DNA from: Bacillota bacterium
Lineage (GTDB): Bacteria; Bacillota; Limnochordia; Limnochordales; DUMU01
Length of the DNA stretch: 64,000 bases
Reading direction: 5' to 3'
Assembly: GCA_012839805.1 (NCBI GenBank)
Contig: DUMU01000007.1
Span: forward strand, 1 to 64,000
The notes under the pieces were generated by a model. That model was not told the origin of the DNA and did not search any database. It saw nothing but the letters and a program-made list of their open reading frames with translations. A program made the position numbers and the translations under genes. Of this stretch, positions 25,858 through 34,404 are shown piece by piece. Each line of letters begins with the position of its first letter. The first letter of the stretch is position 1.

Positions 25858-25919
25858 TGAGCCTCCTTTGCCCACTCTCCTCTTTCCTTCCCGTTCTTCT
25901 CAGTTCGGCACTCGCCCGG

Positions 25920-26738
25920 TCATCCCTTCCCGCTTTGCCGCCCCCCCAGGGGACGCTTCTCCGGGACACCCTCCCGCCTCGGATACCGCGGGTCGCTTCG
26001 CCCCCGCTTCGTCAACACCAACAACAATCGCTCGCCCCAGTCGTGGGGCAAGCGCCGCCGCACCACGGTCGCCTCACCGACTCCCAGCTCCTCTCGAAAC
26101 GCATCCAGCAGTTCCAATTCCCTCTCGCCTTCGGGCCCCTTGTACGCCACCAGCAGGCCGCCCTCCCGCAGAAGGGGCATCCCGTACTCGGCTATCACAT
26201 CCAGCCGCGCCAACGCCCGGGCGACCACCACCCCTAACCGCTCCCGCCAGGCTTCCTCCCTCGCTAAACGTTCCGCCCGGCCGGCCCACACCTGTAGCTG
26301 CCCCGGCCTCAGCAATCCCTCCAGTTCTCGCAGGAAAGCCGCCTTCTTTGCCTGCGCCTCCACCTCCAGACAGTTCCATCCCCCCGCCAGTCCCAGCACC
26401 ACACCGGGAAAGCCGGCGCCCGCCCCCAGATCCGCCAACCAAGCTGCTGCCTCCCCCGCCGGGTTACCCTCGCCCTCTCCCCCAGCCGATGTCCTCGGCG
26501 CTCGTCCAACAACCAGTAGACCCAGCATCGAATCGATGAAGTGCTTCCAGGCGACCCCCTCCGGGTCGGTTATGGCCGTCAGGTTGATCCGCATATTGGC
26601 CGAGACAAGAAGTCGCGCGTAGCAAAGCATGCGATCCGTACCTGCAGGCTCCCAGGAGAGGCCGGCCTCTTTCAACCACCCCAGTCCTTGCCTCAATGCG
26701 TCTTGAAACCTTTCCTCTTCGTGAGCCGTCCAGTTCAA
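25920..26738 (-). CDS. rsmG: 16S rRNA (guanine-527 N7)-methyltransferase RsmG
   Basis: RsmG (GidB) methylates G527 of 16S rRNA; its loss gives low-level streptomycin resistance. The 272-residue protein has INLTAITDPEGVAWKHFIDS, the SAM motif LADLGAGAGFPGVVLGLA, and ARALARLDVIAEYGMPLL. The TTG at 26738 has GGGAGG nine bases upstream and gives the family start (LNWTAHEEERFQ); the open frame runs on upstream but across a hairpin. The C-terminal tail is basic. It is followed by noc, as usual, but mnmE and mnmG are not upstream. Confidence 0.93.
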   Translation of the reverse strand: MNWTAHEEERFQDALRQGLGWLKEAGLSWEPAGTDRMLCYARLLVSANMRINLTAITDPEGVAWKHFIDSMLGLLVVGRAPRTSAGGEGEGNPAGEAAAWLADLGAGAGFPGVVLGLAGGWNCLEVEAQAKKAAFLRELEGLLRPGQLQVWAGRAERLAREEAWRERLGVVVARALARLDVIAEYGMPLLREGGLLVAYKGPEGERELELLDAFREELGVGEATVVRRRLPHDWGERLLLVLTKRGRSDPRYPRREGVPEKRPLGGRQSGKG

Positions 26739-26764
26739 GACCGCTCGCCTCCCAACGTACAAAG

Positions 26765-26794
26765 GAACGGGGCGCCTTCCCTGGACGCCCCGTT
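26765..26794 (-). terminator. hairpin between jag and rsmG
   Basis: GAACGGGGCG (26765-26774) and CGCCCCGTTC (26785-26794) form a 10-bp stem with a 10-base loop in the gap between jag and rsmG, followed on the minus strand by CTTTGT. It could terminate the rpmH-jag transcript or attenuate rsmG-noc-soj-parB. It marks where mnmE and mnmG would normally lie. Confidence 0.5.
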
Positions 26795-26857
26795 CGAGCC
26801 CGCCCACACCCAACACCCCGGCTCCTCAGCCGTCCCTTCGGGTTACTCAGCCTGCCT

Positions 26858-27604
26858 CTACTCTGCCCTTGCCCCGCTCCCGCCGTCCTCCGACGTAGTT
26901 GCCTCCCCGGTCCCACCGGTTCCTGCCTCGTTACTCTCCTGCCCTGCCTCTTTCCCCAACTCTTTCCCCTGGTTTGCCTCGGGCCATCGAGCGGGACTTA
27001 TGATCACTCTCCGGTAAGGGTCCTCGCCCTCGCTGTGGGTCTCCACCTCAGGGTCGTCGGCCAGCGCCAGGTGGATTAGGCGGCGCTCCAGCGCATTCAT
27101 GGGCTCCAGCGCGACCGGGCGACCGGTCAGCCGTACCTGCCGGGCTACCCGTTGCGCCAGGGACGCCAGGGCTCTTTGCTGCCGCTCCCGGTACCCCTCG
27201 ACGTCCACGACCACCCGCAACCGCTCCTCCCCCCTGCCGGCTCGCAGGACCACCTGGCGCACCAGCAACTGGAGGGCATCCAGAGTTTGACCTCTTCTCC
27301 CGATCAGCAACCCCGCGCCGCTACCCCGCACGTTATAGCGGACCACCCGGTCCTCCCCCACCCGCCCGTCCACGAAGGCGTCCACCCCGATACCGCGGAT
27401 CACGTCCTCCAGGAAACGACGGCCCCGCCGCATCATTCTTTCCTCCGGGGAGACCTCGGTGACCCGCACCTTCACGTACCGGCCACCCAACCCAAACAGC
27501 CCTTTCGTCCCTTCCCCGATCACTTCCACCTTGACTTCGTCCGACTGAGCACCCAGTTCTTCCAATGCCGCGATGACCGCTTCGTCCACGGTGCGGCCGG
27601 TCAT
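26858..27604 (-). CDS. jag: KhpB/Jag RNA-binding protein (Jag-N, KH, R3H)
   Basis: Jag (KhpB) is a KH-R3H RNA-binding protein encoded with YidC. The 248-residue sequence begins MTGRTVDEAVIAALEELG (Jag-N), then a KH domain with GAGLLIGRRGQTLDALQLLV and an R3H domain with MNALERRLIHLALADDPEVET. The C-terminal 40 residues are acidic and low complexity. The ATG at 27604 follows the yidC stop by one base, which fits translational coupling. A GTG at 27694 with AGGTGG upstream would add 30 charged residues and overlap yidC by 89 bases. Confidence 0.9.
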   Translation of the reverse strand: MTGRTVDEAVIAALEELGAQSDEVKVEVIGEGTKGLFGLGGRYVKVRVTEVSPEERMMRRGRRFLEDVIRGIGVDAFVDGRVGEDRVVRYNVRGSGAGLLIGRRGQTLDALQLLVRQVVLRAGRGEERLRVVVDVEGYRERQQRALASLAQRVARQVRLTGRPVALEPMNALERRLIHLALADDPEVETHSEGEDPYRRVIISPARWPEANQGKELGKEAGQESNEAGTGGTGEATTSEDGGSGARAE

Positions 27605-27605
27605 C

Positions 27606-28289
27606 TCAACGGACCGGCCCGCTTTCTCCTCCTTCGGCTCCCTTGCCGCTGCCCGCCGCTCTTCCACCTCTTCGCCGCCCTCCTTCGCCTTCACCCGCCA
27701 CCTGCCCGACCAGGGGCCGGCTCACCACCCACTGCTGTCCGATGCTGAACACCGTGCTGGTTACCCAGTAGAGCGCTACCCCTGCCGGAAGGGTTGCGGT
27801 GATCGCCGCGAAGAGGAGCGGCATCATCGCGGTCATGCCCTTTGTGGTAGGGTCATTGGTAGCGCTACCGGATATGTAGTTCTGAAGATACGTGGTAAGC
27901 CCGCTCAACACCGGCAGAATATAGAACGGGTCTGGTGCACGCAGGTTGTGTAGCCAAAGGAAACCATGTTCAAACTGGTATACCCGTAGCATGTTGTAAA
28001 GCGCCCAAAGGAAAGGCATTTGCAGCAAAATCGGCAGGCAACCCGAAAACGGGTTGACCTTTTCCTCCTTATACAACTGGAGCAGACGCCTTTGCATCTC
28101 CTCAGGGCGGTCCCGGTATTTTTCTTGCAATGCGGCCACTTTCGGCTGTATCATCCGCATCTTCGCGGCCACCTTGAACTGCGGAGCCATAAGCGGCCAA
28201 AGAAGCAGCCGGATTCCGACGGTAAGTAGAATCACCGCCAGGCCATAGCTGCCGGTCCACCCGTGGAACAGCTCAAGAAGCCACTTCAT
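27606..28289 (-). CDS. yidC: YidC/OxaA membrane protein insertase (SpoIIIJ-type)
   Basis: YidC inserts proteins into the cytoplasmic membrane and, as SpoIIIJ, is needed in sporulation. The 227-residue protein starts MKWLLELFHGWTGSYGLAVI and has the hydrophilic-groove arginine in TVGIRLLLWPLMAPQFK, QPKVAALQEKYRDRPEEMQR, PFSGCLPILLQMPFLWALY and ALYWVTSTVFSIGQQW. About five membrane segments are expected. Unlike many Bacillus homologues it has no lipoprotein signal. ATG at 28289 is chosen by family length; its ribosome-binding site is weak. It ends with a Gly/Arg-rich basic tail that overlaps the region before jag. Confidence 0.92.
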   Translation of the reverse strand: MKWLLELFHGWTGSYGLAVILLTVGIRLLLWPLMAPQFKVAAKMRMIQPKVAALQEKYRDRPEEMQRRLLQLYKEEKVNPFSGCLPILLQMPFLWALYNMLRVYQFEHGFLWLHNLRAPDPFYILPVLSGLTTYLQNYISGSATNDPTTKGMTAMMPLLFAAITATLPAGVALYWVTSTVFSIGQQWVVSRPLVGQVAGEGEGGRRRGGRAAGSGKGAEGGESGPVR

Positions 28290-28395
28290 TCCCGCTTCAA
28301 GGTATTGCAAGCAACTACCCCTTCCAGTGACAACCTCACCGACTCTGGCTCTATCTTCGCTCTGTTCCGGTCTTGCCCGGCCGCCCGGCGATGCG

Positions 28396-28644
28396 TCAGG
28401 GCACCGGGTCGTACCCACCCGGATGCCACGGATGGCACCGGAGCAAGCGGCGAACGGTCAGGTACAGTCCTTTACCCGGCCCATACTTGGCGATAGCTTC
28501 CCCCGCGTACTGGGAGCAGGTGGGGAAGAACCGGCAGGTACGAGGCTTCCACGGTGAGACTAGCTTACGGTACAGCCATAGGAAAGAGATGAGAAAGCGC
28601 GCGGCAACCCGGCTCAATCGGCTTCGGGTCACCGGCGCGCCCAT
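28396..28644 (-). CDS. yidD: membrane protein insertion efficiency factor YidD
   Basis: YidD is a small membrane-associated protein of the rpmH-rnpA-yidD-yidC cluster that helps YidC-dependent insertion. This 82-residue protein has [34 protein letters not shown] and [17 protein letters not shown], the three family motifs. The ATG at 28644 has AAAGGGAAGGG just upstream and gives normal length; the open frame continues upstream without homology. Confidence 0.93.
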   Translation of the reverse strand: MGAPVTRSRLSRVAARFLISFLWLYRKLVSPWKPRTCRFFPTCSQYAGEAIAKYGPGKGLYLTVRRLLRCHPWHPGGYDPVP

Positions 28645-28744
28645 CCCTTCCCTTTGCTCTTTACCCATTGCTCCGCTTCCCATGACGTTCGGGTATCGCT
28701 GCGGCCTTCGCCAGGCCTCGCCGTTCACTGCCATACCTGGTATC

Positions 28745-29152
28745 TTAGGTTTCCGCCCGCCCCTCGGCCCTTGTGGCTTGCAGCGTTCCCCTGGCCCTGT
28801 CCCAGGCCTCGGCCAAAAGGCTGCGCAGTTCGCGGTAACTTGCCCCCGCGGCTCCCGGCCGTACCGCAACCAGCACATCCGCTGACCCCGGAAGGACCGT
28901 CCCCCCGGCGACCGCCTCCGGCACGCACATGACCTCTTGCACGGCAGCTCGCAGACGCCGCCGCAGGCGGTTTCTCACCACCGCTTTACCCACCCGCCGG
29001 GAAATGGCAACACCCAAACGAATCACTCTTTGTGGCTCTTTTCCGCCAAGATCCTCCCGTGGTAGCACGATCACGGTCAACTGCCCTGCCGTGCCCCGCA
29101 CGCCTTCTCGACGAAGGCGCTCGAACGATAGCCGCCCTCGCAGGCGGTACAA
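28745..29152 (-). CDS. rnpA: ribonuclease P protein component
   Basis: RnpA is the protein subunit of RNase P, which matures tRNA 5' ends. The conserved part [17 protein letters not shown] and the RNR-type motif [20 protein letters not shown] are present. The TTG at 29152, with AAGGGG ten bases upstream, gives a 135-residue protein of nearly usual form. However, the same frame is open without a stop up to an ATG at 29323 and a GTG at 29347, and that extension overlaps rpmH completely in another frame, as in Thermus. The ATG at 29323 is seven bases before the rpmH start and could share its ribosome-binding site. Which start is used cannot be settled here. Confidence 0.88.
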   Translation of the reverse strand: MYRLRGRLSFERLRREGVRGTAGQLTVIVLPREDLGGKEPQRVIRLGVAISRRVGKAVVRNRLRRRLRAAVQEVMCVPEAVAGGTVLPGSADVLVAVRPGAAGASYRELRSLLAEAWDRARGTLQATRAEGRAET

Positions 29153-29166
29153 CCGAGGAACGCCCC

Positions 29167-29316
29167 TTACCAGCTCCGGGCGGCCACGGTCAAGCGTGCC
29201 CGCCCTTTCGCCCGGCGCCGCTTGAGTACCCGCCTGCCCCCCGGCGTCCGCATCCGAGCCAGAAACCCGTGAACCCGGAGCCTCCGGCGCCGCTTCGGCT
29301 GCCAAGTCCTTTTCAT
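29167..29316 (-). CDS. rpmH: 50S ribosomal protein L34
   Basis: This 49-residue, very basic protein begins [20 protein letters not shown] and continues [20 protein letters not shown], the unmistakable L34 pattern. It is encoded entirely inside the upstream extension of the rnpA reading frame, shifted by one frame. GGGGTGGGAG lies about nine bases before the ATG at 29316. A perfect-consensus promoter lies about 85 bases upstream. rnpA follows 14 bases later if its TTG start is used. Confidence 0.95.
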   Translation of the reverse strand: MKRTWQPKRRRRLRVHGFLARMRTPGGRRVLKRRRAKGRARLTVAARSW

Positions 29317-29401
29317 ACGCCATCGCTCCCACCCCAGCGCGGTACACCCGAGGTTACCGCGCTCTTTCTTCTGCCCATTGTTAGCCGGCAGTAACCCCCT
29401 G

Positions 29402-29431
29402 ATTATAGTAGTCTTTCGCGACCAATGTCAA
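29402..29431 (-). promoter_or_regulatory. consensus sigma-A promoter of rpmH-rnpA
   Basis: On the minus strand a perfect -35 TTGACA (29431-29426) and a perfect -10 TATAAT (29407-29402) are 18 bases apart, about 85 bases before rpmH. A strong constitutive promoter for the ribosomal protein and RNase P genes is expected. Confidence 0.92.
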
Positions 29432-29458
29432 CGAATCACGCTCCCGCCCTCCTTCCGG

Positions 29459-29615
29459 CTATGCACACCTCTCCTCACTTCGTGCACACCGCTTGTGGAT
29501 ACCGTCCTCCGGCCCCCTCACCTGCTCTCATAGGCCCTCCCCCTCCCGCCCCCTCCCCCGACCGCCTTGCGACGCCCGTCCCGGCCTGTGGATAACTTGT
29601 TGATTCTGTGCATAT
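29459..29615. promoter_or_regulatory. DnaA-box cluster upstream of dnaA
   Basis: Four DnaA-box-like 9-mers lie in the dnaA leader: CTATGCACA (29459-29467, one mismatch), TGTGGATAC (29494-29502, one mismatch), TGTGGATAA (29587-29595, perfect) and TGTGCATAT (29607-29615, one mismatch). They fit the upstream half of a bipartite origin and autoregulation of dnaA. I found no convincing dnaA promoter pair; the rest of the 389-base gap holds the rpmH promoter and no gene. Confidence 0.75.
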
Positions 29616-29705
29616 CTCCCGTGCTCCACCCGGGTCACTAACCAACTCGGTTGCCGGCAGGAGATACTGTCGCCCCCTCGAAATCCTAAGGGCGGAGGTC
29701 ACGCG

Positions 29706-31187
29706 ATGCACGACGCCCAAACCATCTGGACGCAAACCCTGGCCTTGATCGCCGAGCAACTCGACCCGGAAACTTTCTCCGCTTGGCTTAGCGGAGCCCG
29801 TCCCCTCGGCGTTCAAGGAAGCACCCTCCTGGTGGAGATTCCCAATGCCTTCGCCCGGGACTGGCTTAACCTCCAGTACCACGACTTCCTTCATGCCTGT
29901 TTGACCCAAATCGTCGGCGAAGGCTGGGACATCCGCTTTCTCCTGCCGGAGGAGCGACCGCCTTTACCCCGGTCTCCGGCAGGCTCCGGGGAAGCGACCT
30001 CCCATCCCTCCCGGGTGAGTACCCGTCCCCTCCTCGCTTCGCCTCTGGAGGTGGCAGCCACCCGAACGACGGCTCCCCCGGTGCGCCGTCTCCATACCGG
30101 TGCGGACCTCGGCCGTCCCCTGCTTGCCCCAACGCTCCCGCCCATACCGCGAGATGACGAGGGTTTCCGCCTGAATCCGAAGTACACCTTTGATACTTTC
30201 GTCGTTGGCCAGAGTAACCGTTTCGCCCACGCGGCCTGTCTCGCCGTGGCCGAGTCACCCGCGGTGAGCTATAACCCTCTCTTTCTCTACGGCGGCGTCG
30301 GCTTGGGCAAGACCCACCTCATGCAAGCCATATGTCATCACATCTTGGAACGCAATCCACAAGCTCGCGTACTCTACGTAACCTCCGAGAAGTTTACCAA
30401 CGAATTGATTAACGGAATTCAAAACAAGCAAATGGACCAATTCCGCGCCCGCTATCGCACCTTGGATATCCTCCTTATTGATGATATCCAGTTCGTCGCC
30501 GGTAAAGACAGTACTCAGGAGGAGTTTTTCCACACTTTCAATGCTCTTTACGAAGCAAACAAGCAAATCGTCGTTTCCAGCGACCGCCCGCCCAAAGAGA
30601 TACCCACATTGGAAGAACGTCTGAGGTCACGATTCGAATGGGGCCTCATGGCCGACATAGGTACCCCGGATTTCGAGACTCGCATGGCCATTCTGCGCCG
30701 GAAAGCCACGCTCGAGCACCTGGAAGTCTCGCAGGAGGTCATCAGCTACCTTGCCGAGCAGATAAAGAGCAACATCCGCGAGCTCGAAGGAGCGCTCAAC
30801 CGGGTGGTAGCCTATGCCTCCCTCGCCGGCCGTGAACTCACCGTAGGGCTGGCCGCCGAAGCCCTCAAGCCCATCCTCTCCACCGTCCCCGGCCGGGTGA
30901 CTATTGCCGCGATTCAACAGGCTGTAGCCGAATACTTTGCCGTCTCCTTGGACGAGCTGCGGGGCAAGCGCCGCAGCAAGGCGGTGGCATTTCCCCGACA
31001 AATAGCCATGTACCTCGCGCGAGAACTCACCGATGCGTCCCTCCCCCAGATCGGGCGCGATTTCGGGCGCGACCACACCACCGTATTGCATGCTTGCGAA
31101 AAAGTCCAAGCAATGCTGGTCAACGACCGCGCGCTACAGGTTCACATTCAAACCTTGAAGGACCGCCTCCTGCGCGACCACCAATAG
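29706..31187 (+). CDS. dnaA: chromosomal replication initiator protein DnaA
   Basis: DnaA binds DnaA boxes and melts the origin. The 493-residue protein has domain I at the N-terminus, a Pro/Arg-rich linker (about 80-155), then the AAA+ core with Walker A GGVGLGKTHLM (about 195), Walker B ILLIDDIQF and sensor motif LRSRFEWGLM. Domain IV carries the DnaA signature FGRDHTTVLHACEKV near the C-terminus. ATG at 29706 has GGCGGAGGT seven bases upstream. The linker is longer than in Bacillus. DnaA boxes flank the gene on both sides. Confidence 0.97.
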   Translation: MHDAQTIWTQTLALIAEQLDPETFSAWLSGARPLGVQGSTLLVEIPNAFARDWLNLQYHDFLHACLTQIVGEGWDIRFLLPEERPPLPRSPAGSGEATSHPSRVSTRPLLASPLEVAATRTTAPPVRRLHTGADLGRPLLAPTLPPIPRDDEGFRLNPKYTFDTFVVGQSNRFAHAACLAVAESPAVSYNPLFLYGGVGLGKTHLMQAICHHILERNPQARVLYVTSEKFTNELINGIQNKQMDQFRARYRTLDILLIDDIQFVAGKDSTQEEFFHTFNALYEANKQIVVSSDRPPKEIPTLEERLRSRFEWGLMADIGTPDFETRMAILRRKATLEHLEVSQEVISYLAEQIKSNIRELEGALNRVVAYASLAGRELTVGLAAEALKPILSTVPGRVTIAAIQQAVAEYFAVSLDELRGKRRSKAVAFPRQIAMYLARELTDASLPQIGRDFGRDHTTVLHACEKVQAMLVNDRALQVHIQTLKDRLLRDHQ

Positions 31188-31626
31188 TGCCCGTACAGAC
31201 CGGGAGGAACGCCGACCTCTCCACTGAATCCACAGGATCCTTGTGGATAACCTGGTGATTCCTCCGCTCTCTTTCTCCCTGCACACCAGTCCTTCGTTCT
31301 TCCCCAACCCGTCCACCGCCCGTCCCCAAACGCTCCCCATCATCCCTTCCTTGCTCTGCCTCGCCGTCCCACGTTTTTCGGGACTTTTCCCCACGATCCC
31401 CTCCTTTACAACTCCTCCTCCGCCTACCCCTCTTCTCTTCTACCAACTACCAACGCGTGACCCCCCCTTTCCCCCTGCCTCTCTATCACGGCCCCCCACT
31501 CCCAACTCGCCACCGCCCCTCAAAGGATTTCCCGCCCCCACCTTGAACGTTATACTGTTGGACGAAACTCGTCTCCGGCAGATCGTTTGCCCGTTCACCC
31601 GCGGGTGAGAAGGAAGGGAAGGCCCC
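31188..31626. other. dnaA-dnaN intergenic region, probable oriC unwinding region
   Basis: This gap of 439 bases holds a perfect DnaA box TGTGGATAA (31242-31250) with a weaker GAATCCACA (31226-31234) just before it, then a long pyrimidine-rich tract on the plus strand. By hand count only about 22% of bases 31261-31500 are purines. A TATACT hexamer lies at 31551-31556. The switch of G-over-C skew occurs here rather than before dnaA, which points to this gap as the replication start. No gene is seen; the open frames crossing it are compositional. Confidence 0.65.
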
Positions 31627-32805
31627 TTGCGCTTGATGTCTAGACGTTCGGACCTCGTGGCCGCGCTGCAAACGGTGGAAAGAGCCGTTTCCACCAGGCA
31701 GACCATCCCGGTCCTGGGAGGAGTGCTCCTCACCGCAGAAGGCGGCCAGCTCAGGCTTTACGCGACCGACCTCGAGTTGGCGGTGGAGTGTGCGATCCCG
31801 GCTCAAGTGGAGGAAACCGGGGCGGCGGTCGTGGAGGCCCGCTACTTGCACCAGGTGGTGCGGCGGCTGGAGGAGGGCGAGGTCATCATCGAAAAAGCCG
31901 CGGACTCGGGGGTAGTCAATGTGATGGCTCCGGGATCCCGCCTTTCACTTCAGTACCAGCCGGCTGACGATTTTCCACGTCTTGCCGAGGTCGAAGAGGG
32001 AACCTCGTTCAATATAAGGCGTTCAACCCTCCTTTCGATGATTCGAGCGACGCTCTTTGCGGCGGCTACCGACCCGGGACGACCCTTCCTGACCGGGGTT
32101 CTTTTTGAGGTTGAGCCGGAAGAGATCAGGTTGGTGGCAACCGATGGAAACCGGTTGGCTTTCCGCCGTCACGTATGGATCGACGGGGAGAAGCCTCCGC
32201 TTGCTCCCTGGAAGGCCATCGTACCAGGGCGGAGCTTGGGCGAGCTAATGCGGGGCGCAGGTAGCATACCGGTTCCACAGCGCGACGCCGGCGACGACGC
32301 CGGGGACGAAGAGGATCACGAGGTGAAGGTAGAGGCGGACCGTAAGGAGATCTCTTTTACCTGGCCGAACTACCGCCTCACTACCCGGCTCATCGAAGGC
32401 CAGTTTCCCAACTACCGGCCAGTCATACCGGCACAGCAGCGGCTCTCGATAGTCGTTCCGCGAGACCCCTTCCTCGCCGCGCTGGAACGTACCGCCGTGC
32501 TCTCCCGCACCGGTACTGCCTTCACCACCCTCACCCTCGAGAACGGTATACTTCGCCTGCGCAGCCGGGAGGCAGAGGTCGGAGAGATCGACGAACAGAT
32601 TCCGGTTCACTATGAGGAGGCACCATTCGAAACCGCCTATCAGGCCCGCTTCCTTACTGAAGCTTTACGCGTCCTCGATACGGAAAATGTGGTCTTGGGC
32701 CTAGAGGCTTCTCTGAGTCCTGGGACTATTCGTCCTCAGTTGGAACCAGGGCAGAGTGGGAATGATCAATACGTGTACGTGATGATGCCAATTCGCCTCG
32801 GATGA
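31627..32805 (+). CDS. dnaN: DNA polymerase III beta subunit (sliding clamp)
   Basis: DnaN is the ring clamp that tethers the replicative polymerase. The 392-residue protein starts RLMSRRSDLVAALQTVERAV, has TIPVLGGVLLTAEGGQLRLY, FPRLAEVEEGTSF, LTGVLFEVEPEEIRLVATDG and ends YVYVMMPIRLG, the family C-terminus. The TTG start at 31627 is preceded by GAAGGGAAGG. A short acidic insertion (DAGDDAGDEEDHE) lies near residue 225. Confidence 0.96.
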   Translation: MRLMSRRSDLVAALQTVERAVSTRQTIPVLGGVLLTAEGGQLRLYATDLELAVECAIPAQVEETGAAVVEARYLHQVVRRLEEGEVIIEKAADSGVVNVMAPGSRLSLQYQPADDFPRLAEVEEGTSFNIRRSTLLSMIRATLFAAATDPGRPFLTGVLFEVEPEEIRLVATDGNRLAFRRHVWIDGEKPPLAPWKAIVPGRSLGELMRGAGSIPVPQRDAGDDAGDEEDHEVKVEADRKEISFTWPNYRLTTRLIEGQFPNYRPVIPAQQRLSIVVPRDPFLAALERTAVLSRTGTAFTTLTLENGILRLRSREAEVGEIDEQIPVHYEEAPFETAYQARFLTEALRVLDTENVVLGLEASLSPGTIRPQLEPGQSGNDQYVYVMMPIRLG

Positions 32806-32830
32806 GCGAGGCCAGGGTGGGGATGACCGG

Positions 32831-33127
32831 ATGGCCGCTAGGGATTTCCCGGTCACCGGGGGATGGATCACTCTGGGGCAGGCTTTGAAACGCCTCGGCT
32901 ATGTGGAGACCGGGGGGCAGGCGAAGGCTTGGCTTGCCGCTTCTGCCGGCCAGGTGCTCGTGAACGGCCAGCCCGAGACCCGTCGCGGGCGAAAACTCCG
33001 CCCCGGGGATACGTTCACGGTAGCAGGGGAGACCTTTCACTGCACCGAGGGCTCCCCGGCTCAGGAAGGCGGCAATTCCTTTCCCCCGGTGAACGTGCCG
33101 GGCAGGTCGCCGGTGGAAGGTTTCTGA
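32831..33127 (+). CDS. rlbA: S4-domain RNA-binding protein RlbA (YaaA)
   Basis: The 98-residue protein is a single S4-like RNA-binding domain: ITLGQALKRLGYVETGGQAK, then VLVNGQPETRRGRKLRPGDTF. The family lies between dnaN and recF throughout Bacillota and is linked to ribosome assembly. A 25-residue unconserved tail follows. GGTGGGGATG precedes the ATG at 32831. recF starts two bases downstream. Confidence 0.9.
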   Translation: MAARDFPVTGGWITLGQALKRLGYVETGGQAKAWLAASAGQVLVNGQPETRRGRKLRPGDTFTVAGETFHCTEGSPAQEGGNSFPPVNVPGRSPVEGF

Positions 33128-33129
33128 CC

Positions 33130-34380
33130 GTGTGGGTCCGCCTGCTAGCACTGCGGGATTTCCGCAACTATGAGGAGCTTGAGGTAGACTTCCCGCCGCC
33201 GGGTGTTTCTTTGGTGGGCCCGAACGGTGCGGGAAAAACCAACCTGTTGGAGGCCGTTCACCTTCTCCTGAGCGGCCGGGCGCTTAGGGCCGGCCGGGAG
33301 AAGGAATTGATCCGCTGGGGTGCCGAGAGCTACGTCGTGCGCGCCGCGGTGAGCCGGGAAGAAGGGGAGACCGAAGTCGAGGTCAGGGGGGAAGCGAGGG
33401 GGCAAGAGGGAAGCGGCCGGAGGACCGTCCTGGTCAACTCTACGCGTATTCCCTCCCACGATCTGCCGGGGTTTTTTTCTTCGGTCGTCTTCACGCCGGA
33501 TGACCTCGAGCTGATCAAGGGTAGCCCCAAGGTCCGCCGGGCGTTCCTGGACCGGTTGCTCGCGGGGGCAAGCTCGTATTACCGGCATCACCTGGTTCGG
33601 TACGAGCGACTCCTCTCACAGCGCAATCACGTCCTGCGCATGGCGGGCGGCCGGGTGCCCGCGGCGGGAAGCGAGTTGCTGCGGCTCCATGAGCTGTTTA
33701 CGGAGAGCCTTCTCGAGGTGGGCAGCCGGCTGCTGGAGCGACGCCGGGCGGCTTTGGCGCGCCTTGCCCGCGCGGCCGCGCAGGCCTACGCGATGATCGA
33801 CGACCCGAGTCCGGTCGGCGCGGACGAGACGGGCGCCTCGGGCGGTGCGGGCGGGAGGCCACCTCTTTTGGGTGAACCACGGTTGTCCATTCGGTACGTG
33901 CCGGTGGCAGCACCGGAAGAAGAGGTGGAGACCGGCCCGAGTGAGAACGGCCCGCCAGACTTGCCCTGGGACCTGGCCCGCTGCAGGGAGGAATTAGTTG
34001 CCATCTGGCGTCGCGTGGAGAGGTGGGAGTGGCAGCAGGGAAGAAGCCTCGTCGGTCCGCACCGGGACGATATCGAGCTTCTCGCCGGCGGGATAAACTT
34101 GCGCACGTACGGCTCGCAGGGGCAACAGCGCAGTGTGGTCTTGGCCCTGAAGCTCGCGGAATTGAACTTCCTTCGGGAAGAGACCGGGCGCTGGCCGGTC
34201 CTGCTCCTCGACGACGTGTTCTCGGAACTCGACCCCGTCCGCAGGGCCCGGTTCATGGCGGCGCTGCCGGCCGGGGTGCAGGTCTTTCTGACCTGCGCGG
34301 AGCCGGGGTTGGTCGACCAGCTATCCGTGGGCGGACGCCCCACTTTTGCCGTCGAGGGGGGAAGACTTACCCCAGTGTGA
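33130..34380 (+). CDS. recF: DNA replication and repair protein RecF
   Basis: RecF is an SMC-like ATPase that helps load RecA at gaps. The 416-residue protein begins VWVRLLALRDFRNYEELEVD, has Walker A GPNGAGKTNLLE, the ABC signature YGSQGQQRSVVLALKLAEL and Walker B PVLLLDDVFSELD. The GTG at 33130 follows GGAAGG by about ten bases. A Gly/Pro-rich insert (about residues 215-285) makes it some 40 residues longer than usual. Confidence 0.95.
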   Translation: MWVRLLALRDFRNYEELEVDFPPPGVSLVGPNGAGKTNLLEAVHLLLSGRALRAGREKELIRWGAESYVVRAAVSREEGETEVEVRGEARGQEGSGRRTVLVNSTRIPSHDLPGFFSSVVFTPDDLELIKGSPKVRRAFLDRLLAGASSYYRHHLVRYERLLSQRNHVLRMAGGRVPAAGSELLRLHELFTESLLEVGSRLLERRRAALARLARAAAQAYAMIDDPSPVGADETGASGGAGGRPPLLGEPRLSIRYVPVAAPEEEVETGPSENGPPDLPWDLARCREELVAIWRRVERWEWQQGRSLVGPHRDDIELLAGGINLRTYGSQGQQRSVVLALKLAELNFLREETGRWPVLLLDDVFSELDPVRRARFMAALPAGVQVFLTCAEPGLVDQLSVGGRPTFAVEGGRLTPV

Positions 34381-34404
34381 ACAGTTTTCCATGGGGGACG
34401 CACC

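Noticed and set aside
31120-31608. open frames on both strands over the dnaA-dnaN gap (108 and 121 codons)
   Set aside because: They are made of the pyrimidine tract (Pro/Ser/Thr/Leu on plus, Arg/Glu/Gly on minus) and look like compositional artefacts.
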